Assembly: GCF_018294505.1 (NCBI RefSeq)
Contig: NC_057814.1
Coordinates: 39,725,239-39,789,238, forward strand
Length of the DNA stretch: 64,000 bases
From: Triticum aestivum
Lineage: Eukaryota > Streptophyta > Magnoliopsida > Poales > Poaceae
Direction: 5' to 3'
This document shows positions 46,692 through 58,390 of this stretch, one piece after another. Numbering within the stretch: the stretch's first letter is position 1; each line of letters opens with the position of its first letter. A model generated the notes under the pieces. It did no database searches, had not been told where the DNA came from, and saw nothing but the letters and a program-made list of their open reading frames with translations. The position numbers and the translations under genes are program-made.

Positions 46692-49600
46692 TTAGAAATA
46701 AGGGTCAATATTAGGTGCAACATTTGGATCAGGGCTTTCATCATCGCTATCACGCCCGTTCATACATTCATCCTCGAAGTCTTCAGGGGGGCCCTCATCC
46801 TCATCTAGCCCCATGTGCCATCGCATAAGTAATGCCAAATCTCGAGGGTCAGAAACATCCTCGTATTCGTCCTCTGCATTATCTACTTCCATGTCATCCA
46901 TGGCCTCATGTTCCATAGCATCATGTTCGTGATGCACGCCATCATCTTCCTTTGCATCATCTTCGTCTTCGTCAGTGTCTGCTTCTTGAAAGAACTCTCC
47001 CTCGTATGTGTTAGGGTTTATATGGTAATCGTCCTTGTTTGGGGTAGGTACCTTGATACGCGGGGGTACCTTGTACACGACATCCCACTTCAAGAGATCG
47101 ATATATTCCGTAGATGTGCACGCGTATGGGAGAAAAAACACTTGTGTAGCCTGTTGAGCCATAATATAGACATCATTTCCTGCATATTTCGATGCTCGTT
47201 CAACTTCGACAAAGCCAATACTAGGGGTTCGTCTCACTTTCTCAGGATTGAGCCAGCTGCATCTGAATACGATGGGCTTCACTCCTTGTAAACCACAATA
47301 CTGCAACTCATAAATTTCTTCGATGGTTCCATAGTAGTGACGTCCATCTGTCCCTAGACAATAGACCGCACTATTTATTGACCTTCGGTTGGGCCTCTCA
47401 CGCGTGTGTTTATCAGTGTGGAAGCGATACCCATTCATGTCGTAAGCCTTAAATGACTTGGCCTCGTATTCAAAACCTTTGGCTACTTCTCTCACTTTGG
47501 CGTCCATATCAACCTCCTGATATGCCTACAAGATTAATAGGAGATTGTCTGGTTCATTAGTGGAAGCATTACAGGCAAGTAAGATCAACTTGAAGTAACA
47601 TAAAGTTAGAAAAGTTACTTTTCTTGAGAACCAAGAAATGAAACCGCCATCAGCATTGGTATCTTCAAGAAGGTCTGCTGATTCTTCGTCGCTAGGAGGC
47701 CGTGGTAGCTTCCAGAATTCGTTCTGGAATTCCCTAGCAATAGGAAGAATTCGAGTTAGAACTCAAGACTAGTGAGTAGTTGTCAATAAAGGTGTTCTAC
47801 ACTTACTTTATGTACGGTTGCACTTCTTCCATGTTGGTCAAGACATAGATCATAATAGTCGACCACTCAGTAGGTGAAAAGTTCTTGGGCTTCGGTCCAC
47901 TTGCTTTGCCACCTTGGCCTTCGAAGAGGCTAAGGTCGGAAACATTACTGGTGGGTTCTTCATTGTAACGAGGAGCTGGATTTAACCTAGTCTGAATACT
48001 GTCATGATAGTACTTTGTCGTGGTCGTGGCCACCTCCTCGTTCAGGTATGCCTCGGCTATGGAGGCTTCAATGCGGGCTTTATTCTTACATTTCCCACGA
48101 AGATGCTTGAACTCCCGTTCAGGTGCATACTGCCATCGGAACTGCACAGGTCCTCCCATTCTAGCCTCATACGCGAGATGTAAGATCATATGTTGCATCG
48201 GATTAAAGAAACCTGGCGGAAATATCATCTCTAACTTGCATAGCAACTCAGGTGCTTGTTCCTCCAACTTTGCAACCACTTCATAATCTAGTTCTTTGGC
48301 ACAAAGCTGACGGAAGAAGTAGCTCAACTCCGCCAGCACTCGCCAAATATCCTCTCTGACATACCCTCGAATCATCACAGGCATTATCCGCTCAAGCCAT
48401 ACATGGTAGTCATGACTCTTGAGGCCTCCTATTCGCTTTGTAGCCATATTCACTCCCCTCATGATATTAGCTGCATATCCATCAGGGAAGTACAAGTTGT
48501 TCACAATCCATTGGAGAATTTCCTTCCTTTGGGGCATTGAAGGGGTGAAAGGGGCTGGTGGCTTCTTCCAAGAATTACCTTTTGCACGAGGCACCAAATT
48601 TAATTTTGGCCTGTTGCATAGTTTGGCTTGATCGATCCTAGCCTGAATGTTATCCTTTGACTTCTCGGTGTCGAGGAGCGTGCCGAGTAAGGCCTCCGCA
48701 ATATTCTTTTCAGTGTGCATTACATCAATGTTGTGTGGAAGTAGAAGATCTTTAAAGTAAGGGAGCCTCCATAAGCTTGGAATGTGAGTCCACTGGTGTG
48801 TCTCTCCATATCCCACAAAACCTTTCCCATCGAGCTTTTCCTCGAGAGCATCTAACTCATCCTTAAGCTGGGCACCGGTCATAATAGGTGGTGGCGGGTC
48901 ATCAACAATAACACCTTTTTGGAAGTGCATAGCGTCTTGCCTGTATGGGTGATCAAGACGAAGGAACTGCCGATGTTGGTCAAAGCATACATACTTGTGA
49001 CCCTTAGCCAGCCAAATGAAAGTCACACGCTGTCGACACACTGGGCAAGGCCACTTCCCCTTTACACACCAACCACAAAATATCGCACGTGCCGGTAGGT
49101 CATGTAGCGATGTGTGGTACCAGATATGCATATTGAAGTGCTTCTTTGAAACGGCATCGTATGTCCGGACCCCGTTGTTCCAAGCAACAAGTAAGTCGTC
49201 CACCAATGGCTCCATATACACACTCATATGCTTCCCGGGATAGTTAGGACCTGGAATTATCAACGTCAGGAACATGTGATGTCGTTGCATGCAAACGCCA
49301 GGGGGCAGATTCAGGGGGATAACATATACTGGCCAACAACTGTATATGGCAGCCATCAAACCATATGGATTGAACCCGTCGGTTGTTATCCCAACAGCTA
49401 CACTCTTCCAGTCATCTGTTTTCTTATGAATTTCAACAAATTTCTTCCATGCTTCACCATCCCGTGGATGTTGCATCTTTTTTGTATTGTACATCTTCCC
49501 TTCGGCGGCCCATCTCATATATTGGGCAGTTTCCTCGGTCATATAAAGCCTCTGGATCCTTTCTGTGAATGAAAGATATCGAAGGATATTGACGGCAATT

Positions 49601-50346
49601 GTGAGCTGCCTCTTGCTACCATCATCATCTATTACCTCAATATACCTAGAGGATTTGCACTTGACACAATAATTCGTATCTTTATGTTCATTTCTAAATA
49701 ACATGCATCCGTTTGGACAAGCATGTATTTGCTCATACGGCATCTTAAGTGAACCGAGGATTTTGTTCGACTCGTACATGTTCTTTGGCAATATATTTTC
49801 TTTAGGCAACAGGCTAGCAATAACTGACAATAACTCATTGAAGCAAATTATGCTCATGTTATGGTTTGCCTTCAGGGCCATTAGGCGTGCAATGCCATCT
49901 AGTTGAGTAACCTCTGTATGGGCGTGAAGGGGTTTTTGTGCCGCAAACAAAGCTGCATGATACTCTTCAGGGCTTTCCGGCGGCTCCTCGGAGTTCGGGT
50001 CCTCCCGCGGATCCGCACGGCGGATGTCATCTAACAGGTTTTCAATCCGAGTATCATATTCGCCGGTGCGTTGTCGCACCACCTCCGCCCTGGACTGTTC
50101 TGTCTCACCGTGAAAGATCCACCGGTAATAGCCTGGCGTAAACCCATATTTGCCTAAGTGTTTACTCATAGTAATCTTATCTCTTTCAGTCTGGTTATCA
50201 CACTCCGTGCATGGGCACCAAATTCCACGAACTGGCGTTTCTCCAGCAAATACTAATTCCAGGAAATCATTGGTCTTCGACCTCCACTCAGGGGTCATAC
50301 CCTCCATGCTGGGATGTCCGGTGTACATCCACTCACGTTCTTCCAT
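46692..50346 (-). CDS. tnpD: tnpD: CACTA (En/Spm) transposase, intact frame
   Basis: Three exons (50346-47807, 47733-47619, 47525-46692) have canonical GT-AG borders and matching phases, giving 1162 residues with no stop. Order of features: transposase-associated N-terminal domain (1-78, EWMYTG start, GIWCPCTEC); paired cysteines CPNGC...CVKC (210-230); Transposase_21-type catalytic core (about 250-550) with GITTDGFNPYG, the CGWC...CPVC knuckle (424-437) and HNIDVMHTEKN (538-548); a DUF4218-like part (about 640-770, GLKSHDYHVWLERI); a DUF4216-like part (about 945-1000, YYGTIEEIYELQY, RCSWLNPE); and an acidic tail (1060-1130). The length is normal for plant TNPD. I chose the start at MEEREWMY because the open frame further upstream reads as leader. 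The protein should cut and join CACTA ends together with TNPA. Confidence 0.9.
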
Positions 50347-50704
50347 CCTCTGATATAAAGTGAAACACACACATAATTTTTTTATGTAACAAGTGGTTCC
50401 ATCAAGTTTTACGACATGCACTGAGCTATGTAATAGGTAAAGATAGGTCCTAATCCCACCCGAGAATGTGTAGGCTGGGTCCGCTTTCATGACGTACTCC
50501 GACCCGAGACAAAATTTCGGCAGCACCTCCCCGCTGTTCTCCAAATACACGTCTCAGCAATAAGCCAAGAGGATGTGTATCTAGAGAACAACAAGGAGAC
50601 ACTGTAGAAATTCTGTCTCGGATCTAAGTACATCATGAAAACGACCCGCCTACACATCCTCGGGTTGTCCATGGAAAACGTGGACAATTCGAAAGAGTTG
50701 AGGT

Positions 50705-50734
50705 TATAAATATGCAAAGACTTGCATATTTATA
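50705..50734. promoter_or_regulatory. perfect palindrome with TATA boxes on both strands
   Basis: The arms tataaatatgcaa (50705-50717) and ttgcatatttata (50722-50734) are perfect reverse complements with a 4-nt loop. Each strand shows TATAAATA. On the minus strand it lies about 380 bp upstream of the tnpD start codon, a reasonable position for the tnpD TATA box. Confidence 0.5.
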
Positions 50735-50910
50735 GATACAACCCTTCCGAACGGGAGACACCTAGGTTACGCGACTATTTAGGTGATCTACAAATAATGA
50801 AAACCTACACATGAACGGGAAGAGATTACCCTTGAAGCGTGCAACGGAATTCACTCTCTCTATTGTCAAAATACATGCATGTCTTGCATGAAAGAATGAA
50901 GTTGTGTCAA

Positions 50911-51200
50911 TCATATGTCAAACACACAAACATCAATAACACTTACTCACACACCCCCCACACACAAACACACTCACATATCCATACACACACATCACAC
51001 ACTCACTCACACATGCACACACACACACATCAATAGCACCCCTCTCCCACACACACACTCACATACACCATTCATTATATATGCACATATATACACACCT
51101 AAATATAAAAAAACCATTCATTATATATGCACACATACACCAACATCACTCACTGACACACACACATACAAAGCACACACTCACACACATTATTCACTAT
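50911..51200. repeat. CA-rich low-complexity tract
   Basis: Interrupted (CA)n and (TCACACA) runs with a duplicated ccattcattatatatgcaca block (about 51068 and 51112). It lies in the 5' region of the tnpD transcription unit and has no coding meaning. Confidence 0.85.
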
Positions 51201-51279
51201 GCATATATATACATCTTTTGTTGTAATGGAGAGGGGGGAAACCCCCTTCATTTCAAAAAAACGATTGAGTAGGGGCTCA

Positions 51280-51600
51280 CCAACGGGGCAGGGGGCGGCG
51301 GGGGAGGTGGATGCCGGACGAGGTAGAGCTCAGTGGAGGGGATGCCGCGCCGGTGGTGCTCGGTGAAGCTTGGCCGAGATGGTGGCGGTGGACGAGCTCG
51401 GTGGAGGTGGCGGCGGGGGAGCTCGGTGGAGGTGGAGGGGTCGGGGGAGGCACTCCCGGTGGCGGCGGCGGCAGAGCTCGCTGGATGAGGCGGCGACACT
51501 AAGGGGCGGCGGCGGACAGAGGGGGCGGGGGCGAGAGAAACAGAGAGAGAATAGAGGAGTGAGCGCGCGTGAGGAGGAAATTTTGCATAAGTCCCCGCGG
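51280..51600 (-). other. GC-rich leader region of CACTA element
   Basis: The top strand is rich in ggcggcgg and gagctcggtggagg repeats. On the minus strand this is a CT/CCG-rich stretch typical of a plant 5' UTR. The open frames in it are compositional. It lies between the palindromic TATA candidate and the degenerate 5' subterminal repeats, so a second promoter further out is possible. Confidence 0.4.
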
Positions 51601-51755
51601 GAAACATTTCCGAGAGCCAACTATAAGAGACACTCGGTAAAAGTCTTGACCTAGATCTCGTGGGCTTTTCCGAGAGCCGCACCGACAGAATTTACCGAGG
51701 GTCGTCCAGCAGCACTCGGCAATGGCCGCATTTTCCGAGAGGAACTCTCGGTAAA
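51595..51755. repeat. residual 5' subterminal repeats of CACTA element
   Basis: Motifs ttccgagagcc, ctcggtaaa, accgaggg and ctcggcaatgg match the variants at 43150-43350 in inverted orientation. They end abruptly near 51755, with no terminal CACTA sequence. Confidence 0.75.
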
Positions 51756-52013
51756 GCATCCTTCTTGTGCATTCTCCAAAATATGTATTATACTTTTTTT
51801 GTTGTTTTCTTCCATGCTTGGCAAACAACCTTAGCACATCATAATTACCATCTTGTGTTTTCTTTTTCAAATGATGGGCCTCGCCCGGTTCTAGAGACCG
51901 GCACCCCTCCGGTGGCCCCGAAAGTCTAGGGCGTTGATCGGCACCGAGAGGGTCTAGTCCATGGTGAATAACTGCTTCTCCGTGTTAGTGCATGTCATCG
52001 CGAGATGACAGAC
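51756..52013. other. unique spacer before tandem array
   Basis: This short non-repeated segment has T-rich and then mixed composition and contains a tctagagaccggcacccctc block. No gene was seen. It marks the junction between the truncated CACTA element and the first array unit. Confidence 0.5.
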
Positions 52014-55000
52014 CAAGTCTAGGCCAAAGCCACAGCAAGATCCCATCCGTGTAGACCCGACGCGTCCGTTTCCCCCCTCCAAGTGCCGGGGGCGGCGCCG
52101 TCCGTGAGGGGGGCACACCCCAAAAATTATGAAAAATTACCATCAGTCCTATAGCACATGTGCCCACGTCGTGTAAAAAACTCATGATTTTATCGCGCTC
52201 CGAGTATTTAATAATATTCACGCCGCATCATTACCGCAGAACGTCTACTACTGTGTCATCGCCGTCCGTGAGGGGGGCCACACCCCGGAGACGCGTGCCG
52301 CCTCTTCGGACATGCCACCACACCGTACGGCATGTATGAGGGGCCGGTGCGATGCTCCAGTGGTATTGCTACCCCCCAGGGCCCCCGTCCCGCCTAACCC
52401 TGTAGCGTTTCACCACGGGATCTAGCCCTTTGACCTTGCACGGACGGGCTTTGACCAGTGGAACTCTCCACCCGGTTGTGTTAGGTCAGCCCATAGGAAC
52501 ACTTTGGAGCAACATCCGGGCCAAAGCCACAGCAAGACCCCATCCGTGTAGACCCGACGCGTCCGTTTCCCCCCTCCAGGTGCCGGCGGCGGCGCCGTCC
52601 ATGAGGGGGCACACCCCGGAGACGCGTGACGGGCGTTTGCAACCAGCACAACACTTCCAGACTTGTGAGAGGCCGCCTACGCAAGATTTGGCGGCATGTG
52701 CTAGCCCCCGGAGGCCGCCGGCCACAGTCGTACACACGCGAAGAGCAAACCGCGGAGAGGGAAGTGTTCAGATACTTCTCCATCACCAAAAATTATGAAA
52801 AATGACCATCAGTCCTATAGCACATGTGCCCACGTCGTGTAAAAAACTCATGATTTTATCGTGCTCCGAGTATTTAATAATATTCACGCCGCATCATTAC
52901 TAGAGAACGTCTACTACCGTGTCATCGCCGTCCGTGAGGGGGGCCACACCCCGAAGACGTGTGCTGCCTCTTCGGCCATGCCACCACACCGTACGGCATG
53001 TATGAGGGCCCGGTGGGATGCTCCAGGGGCATTGCTACCCCCCAAGGCCCCAGTCCCGCCTAACCCTGTAGCGTTTGACCACGGGATCTAGCCCTTTGAC
53101 TTTGCACAGACGGGCTTTGACCAGTGGAACTCTCCACCCGGTTGTGTTAGGTCACCCCATAGGAACACTTTGGACCAACATCCGGGCCAAAGCCACAGCA
53201 AGACCCCATCCTTGTAGGCCCGACGCGTCCGTTTCCCCCCTCTAGGTGCCGGCTGCGGCGCCGTCTGTGAGGTGGGCACACCCCGGAGACGCGTGTCGGG
53301 CGTTTGCAACCAGCACAACACTTCCAGACTTGTGAGAGGCCGCCTACGCAAGATTTGGCGGCATGTGCTAGCCCCCGGAGGCCGCCGGCCACAGTCGTAG
53401 ACACGCGAAGAGCAATCCGCGGAGAGGGAAGTGTTCAGATACTTCTCCATCACCAAAAATTATGAAAAATTACCATCAGTCCTATAGCACATGTGCCCAC
53501 GTCGTGTAAAAAACTCATGATTTTATCGCGCTCCGAGTATTTAATAATATTCACGCCGCATCGTTACCGCAGAACGTCTACTACTATGTCATCGCCGTCC
53601 GTGAGGGGGGCCACACCCCAGAGATGAGTGCCGCCTCTTCGGACATGCCACCACACCGTACGACATGTATGAGGGCCCGGTGCGATGCTCCAGTGGCATT
53701 GCTACCCCCCCCAAGGGCCCCCGTCTCGCCTAACACTATAGCGTTTGACCACGGGATCTAGCCCTTTGACTTTGCACGGACGGGCTTTGACTAGTGGAAC
53801 TCTCCACTCGGTTGTGTTAGCTCAGCCCATAGGAACACTTTGGACCAACATCCGGGCCAAAGCCACAGCAAGACCCCATCCGCGTAGACCCGACGCGTCC
53901 GTTTCCCCCCTCCAGGTGCCGGCAGCGGCGCCGTCCGTGAGGGGAGCACACCCCGGAGACGCGTGCCGGGCGTTTGCAACCACCACAACACTTCCAGACT
54001 TGTGAGAGGCCGCCTACGCAAGATTTGACGGCATGTGCTAGCCCTCGGAGGCCGCCGGCTACAGTCGTAGACACGCGAAGAGCAATCCACGGAGAGGGAA
54101 GTGTTCAGATACTTCTCCATCACCAAACATTATGAAAAATTACCATCAGTCCTATAGCACATGTGCCCACGCCGTGTAAAAAACTCACGATTTTATCACG
54201 CTCCGAGTACTTAATAATGTTCACGCCGCATCGTTACCGCAGAACGTGTACTACTGTGTCATGGCCGTCCGTGAGGGGGGCCACACCCCGGAGGCGCGTG
54301 CCGCCACTTCGGACATGCCACCACACCGTACGGCATGTATGAGGGCCCGGTGCGATGCTCCAGTGGCATTGCTACCCCCCCCCCAGGGCCCCCGTCCGGC
54401 CTAACCATGTAGCGTTTGACCACTGGATCTAGCCCTTTGACTTTGCACGGACGGGCTTTGACCAGTGGAACTCTCGACCCGGTTATGTTAGGTCAGCCCA
54501 TAGGAACACTTTGGACCAACATCCGGGCCAAAGCCACAGCAAGACCCCATCCGTGTAGACCCGACGCGTCCGTTTCCCCCCTCCAGGTGCCAGCGGCGGC
54601 GCCGTCCGTGAGGGGGGCACACCCCGGAGACGCGTGCCGGGCATTTGCAACCACCACAACACTTCCAGACTTGTGAGAGGCCGCCTACGCAAGATTTGAC
54701 GGCAAGTGCTAGCCCCCCGAGGCCGCCGGCCACAGTCGTAGACACGCGAAGAGCAGTCCGCGGAGAGGGAAGTGTTCAGATACTTCTCCATCACCAAAAA
54801 TTACGAAAAATTACCATCAGTCCTATAGCACATGTGCCCACGCTGTGTAACAAACTCATGATATTATCGCGCTCCGAGTATTTAATAATATTCACGCCGC
54901 ATCGTTACCGCAGAACGTCTACTACTGTGTCATTGCCGTCCGTGAGGGGGGCCACACCCCGGAGACGCGTGCCGCCTCTTCGGACATGCCACCACACCGT

Positions 55001-58000
55001 ACGTCATGTATGAGGGCCCGGTGCGATGCTCCAGTGGCATTGCTACCCCCCAGGGCCCCCGTCCCGCCTAACCCTGTAGCGTTTGACCACGGGATCTAGC
55101 CCTTTGACTTTGGACGGACGGGCTTTGACCAGTGGAACTCTCCACCCGGTTGTGTTAGGTTAGCCCATAGGAACACTTTGGACCAACATCCGGGCCAAAG
55201 CCATAGCAAGACCGCATCCGTGTATACCCGACGCGTCCGTTTCCCCCCTCCAGGTTCCGGCGGCGGCGCCGTCCATGATGGGGGCACACCCCGGAGACGC
55301 GTGTCGGGCGTTTGTAACCACCACAACACTTCCAGACTTGTGAGAGGCTGCCTACGCAAGATTTCGCGGCCTGTGCTAGCCCCCGGAGGCCACCGGCCAC
55401 AGTGGTAGACACGCGAAGAGCAATCCGCGGAGAGGGAAGTGTTCAGATACTTCTCCATCACCAAACATTATGAAAAATTACCATCAGTCATATAGCACAT
55501 GTGCCCACGTCGTGTAAAAAACTCATGATTTTATCGCGCTCTGAGTACTTAATAATATTCACGCCGCATCGTTACCGCAGAACGTCTACTACTGTGTCAT
55601 CGCTGTCCGTGAGGGGGGCCACACCCCGGAGACGCGTGCCGCCTCTTCGGACATGCCACCACACCGTAGGCATGTATGAGGGCCCGGTGCGATGCTCCAG
55701 TGGCATTGCTACCCCCCCCAGGGCCCCCGTCCCGCCTAACCCTGTAGCGTTTGACCACGGGATCTAGCCCTTTGACTTTGCACGGACGGGCTTTGACCAG
55801 TGGAACTCTCCACCCGGTTGTGTTAGGTCAGCCCATAGGAACACTTTAGAGCAACATCCGGGCCAAAGCCACAGCAAGACCCCATCCGTGTAGACCCGAC
55901 ACGTCCGTTTCCCCCCTCCAGGTGCCGGCGGCGGCGCCGTCCGTGAGGGGGGCACACCCCAGAAACGCGTGCCGGGCGTTTGCAACCACCACAACACTTC
56001 CAGACTAGTGAGAGGCCGCCTACGCAAGATTTGGCGGCATGTGCTAGCCCCCGGAGGCCGCCGGCCACAGTCGTGGACACGCGAAGAGCAATCCGCGGAG
56101 AGGGAAGTGTTCAGATACTTCTCCATCACCAAAAATTATGAAAAATTGCCATCAGTCCTATAGCACATGTGCCCACGTCGTGTAAAAAACTCATGATTTT
56201 ATCGTGCTCCGAGTATTTAATAATATTCACGCCGCATCGTTACCACAGAACATCTCCTACTGTGTCATCGCCGTCCGTGAGGGGGGCCACACCCCGGAGA
56301 CGTGTGCCGCCTCTTCAGACATGCCACCACACCGTACGACATGTATGAGGGCCCGGTGGGATGCTCCAGTGGCATTGCTACCCCCCAGGGCCCCAGTCCC
56401 GCCTAACCCTATAGCGTTTGACCACGGGATCTAGCCCTTTGACTTTGCACGGACGGGCTTTGACCAGTGGAACTCTCCACCCGGTTGTGTTAGGTCAGCC
56501 CATAGGAACACTTTGGACCAACATCCGGGCCAAAGCCACAGCAAGACCCCATCCGTGTAGACCCGACGCGTCCATTTCCCCCCTCCAGGTGCCGGCGGCG
56601 GCGCCGTCCGTGAGGGGGGCACACCCCGGAGACGCGTTTCGGGCGTTTGCAACCACCAGAACACTTCCAGACTTGTGAGAGGCTGCCTACGCAAGATTTG
56701 GCGGCATGTGCTAGCCCCCGGAGGCCGCCGGCCACAGTCGTAGACACGCGAAGAGCAATCCGCGAAGAGGGAAGTGTTCGGATACTTCTCCATCACCAAA
56801 AATTATGAAAAATGACCATCAGTCCTATAGCACATGTGCCCATGTCGTGTAAAAAACTCATGATTTTATCGCGCTCCGAGTATTTAATAATATTCACGCC
56901 GCATCGTTACCGCAGAACGTCTACTAATGTGTCATCGCCATCCGTGAGGGGGGCCACACCCCAGAGACGCGTGCCGCCTCTTCGGACATGCCACCACAAC
57001 ATACGACATGTATGAGGGCCCGGTGCAATGCTCCAGTGGCATTGCTACCCCCCCCCCAGGGCCCCCATCCCGCCTAACAATGTAGCGTTTGACCACGGGA
57101 TCTAGCCCTTTGACTTTGCACGGACGGGCTTTGACCAGTGGAACTCTCCACCCGGTTGTGTTAGGTCAGCTCATAGGAACACTTTCGAGCAACATCCGAG
57201 CCAAAGCCACAGCAAGACCCCATCCGTGTAGACCCGACGCGTCCGTTTCCCCCTCCTGGTGCCAGTGGCGGCGCCGTCCGTGAGGGGGGCACACCCCGGA
57301 GACGCGTGCCGGGCGTTTGCAACCACCACAACACTTCCAGACTTGTGAGAGGCCGCCTACGCAAGATTTGACGGCATGTGCTAGCCCCCGGAGGCCGCCG
57401 GCCAGAGTCGTAGACACGCGAAGAGCAGTCCACGGAGAGGGAAGTGTTCAGATACTTCTCCATCACCAAAAATTACGAAAAATTACCATCAGTCCTATAG
57501 CACATGTGCCCACGCCGTGTAAAAATCTCACGATTTTATCGCGCTCCGAGTATTTCAGCATATTCATGCTGCATCGTTACCGCAGAACGCCTACTACTGT
57601 GTCATCGCCGTCCGTGAGGGGGGCCACACCCCAGAGACGCGTGCCGCCTCTTCGGACATGCCACCACACCGTACGACATGTATGAGGGCCCGGTGCGATG
57701 CTCCAATGGCATTGCTACCCCCCCCCCCCCCAGAGCTCCCGTCCCGCCTAACACTGTAGCGTTTGACCACGGGATCTAGCCCTTTGACTTTGCACGGACG
57801 GGCTTTGACCAGTGGAACTCTCCACCCGGTTGTGTTAGGTCAGCCCATAGGAACACTTTGGACCAACATCCGGGCCAAAGCGATAGCAAGACCCCATCCG
57901 TGTAGACCCGACGCGTCCGTTTCCCCCCTCCAGGTGCCGGCGGCGGCGCCGTCCGTGAGGGGGGCACACCCCGGAGGCGCGTGCCGAGCGTTTGCAACCA

Positions 58001-58390
58001 CCACAACACTTCTAGACTTCTGAGTGGCCGCCTACGCAAGATTTGACGCCATGTGCTAGCCCCCGGGGGCCGCCGGCCATAGTCGTAGACACGCGAAGAG
58101 CAATCCGCGGAGAGGGAAGTGTTCAGATACTTCTCCATCACCAAACATTATGAAAAATTACCATCAGTCCTATAGCACATGTGCCCACGTCGTGTAAAAA
58201 ACTCATGATTTTATCACGCTCCGAGTACTTAATAATATTCACGCCGCATCGTTACCGCAGAACGTCTACTACTGTGTCATCGCCGTCCGTGAGGGGGGCC
58301 ACACCCCGGAGACGCGTGCCGCCTCTTCGGACATGCCACCACACCGTACGGCATGTATGAGGGCCCGGTGCGATGCTCCAGTGGCATTGC
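52014..58390. repeat. 669-bp tandem repeat array, about 9.5 copies
   Basis: The anchor catcagtcctatagcacatg (one copy has a t-to-a change) occurs at 52141, 52807, 53474, 54144, 54815, 55482, 56150, 56817, 57487 and 58162. The spacing is 666-675 bp, mean 669. Units are highly similar. Each contains two related gccgtccgtgagggggg(c)cacaccc blocks about 340 bp apart, a gatctagccctttgac block, and a poly(C) run that varies from 6 to about 14. The first unit lacks roughly 190 bp before its anchor. The last is cut by the Copia insertion. I do not recognise the family. It is GC-rich, unlike the transposons around it. Many open frames recur with the unit period. Confidence 0.97.
53088..53456 (-). other. 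recurring 122-codon open frame of the array (example)
   Basis: On the minus strand a frame starting MVMEKYLNTSLS and ending at KSKG recurs at 53456-53088, 55464-55096, 56132-55764, 56799-56431 and 58144-57776. Shorter forms occur in the remaining units. It is rich in R, G, P and C and has no recognisable domain. Near-identity of the units alone can keep it open, and a second overlapping frame of 85 codons is also kept open. I treat it as unproven coding. Confidence 0.25.

Larger units (their letters stand above)
42198..51755 (-). mobile_element. CACTA element with tnpA and tnpD, 5' end missing
   Basis: The terminus CACTACTAGAATACTGGGC at 42198 is followed by dense tttgccgag/ctcggcaaa subterminal repeats. 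At the other side (51595-51755), related ccgagagcc/ctctcggtaa motifs appear but no CACTA inverted repeat follows; the sequence runs into the spacer before the 669-bp array. Both genes are on the minus strand, so the missing end is the 5' one, next to the tnpD promoter. The order 5'-tnpD-tnpA-3' is normal for plant CACTA elements. The element could be mobile only if the lost end exists elsewhere. Its proteins could still act on related elements. Confidence 0.85.

Noticed and set aside
51248..51682. 144-codon minus-strand Ser/Pro-rich frame
   Set aside because: It lies in the GC-rich leader and subterminal DNA of the CACTA element; it has no domain, and overlapping frames are open too.
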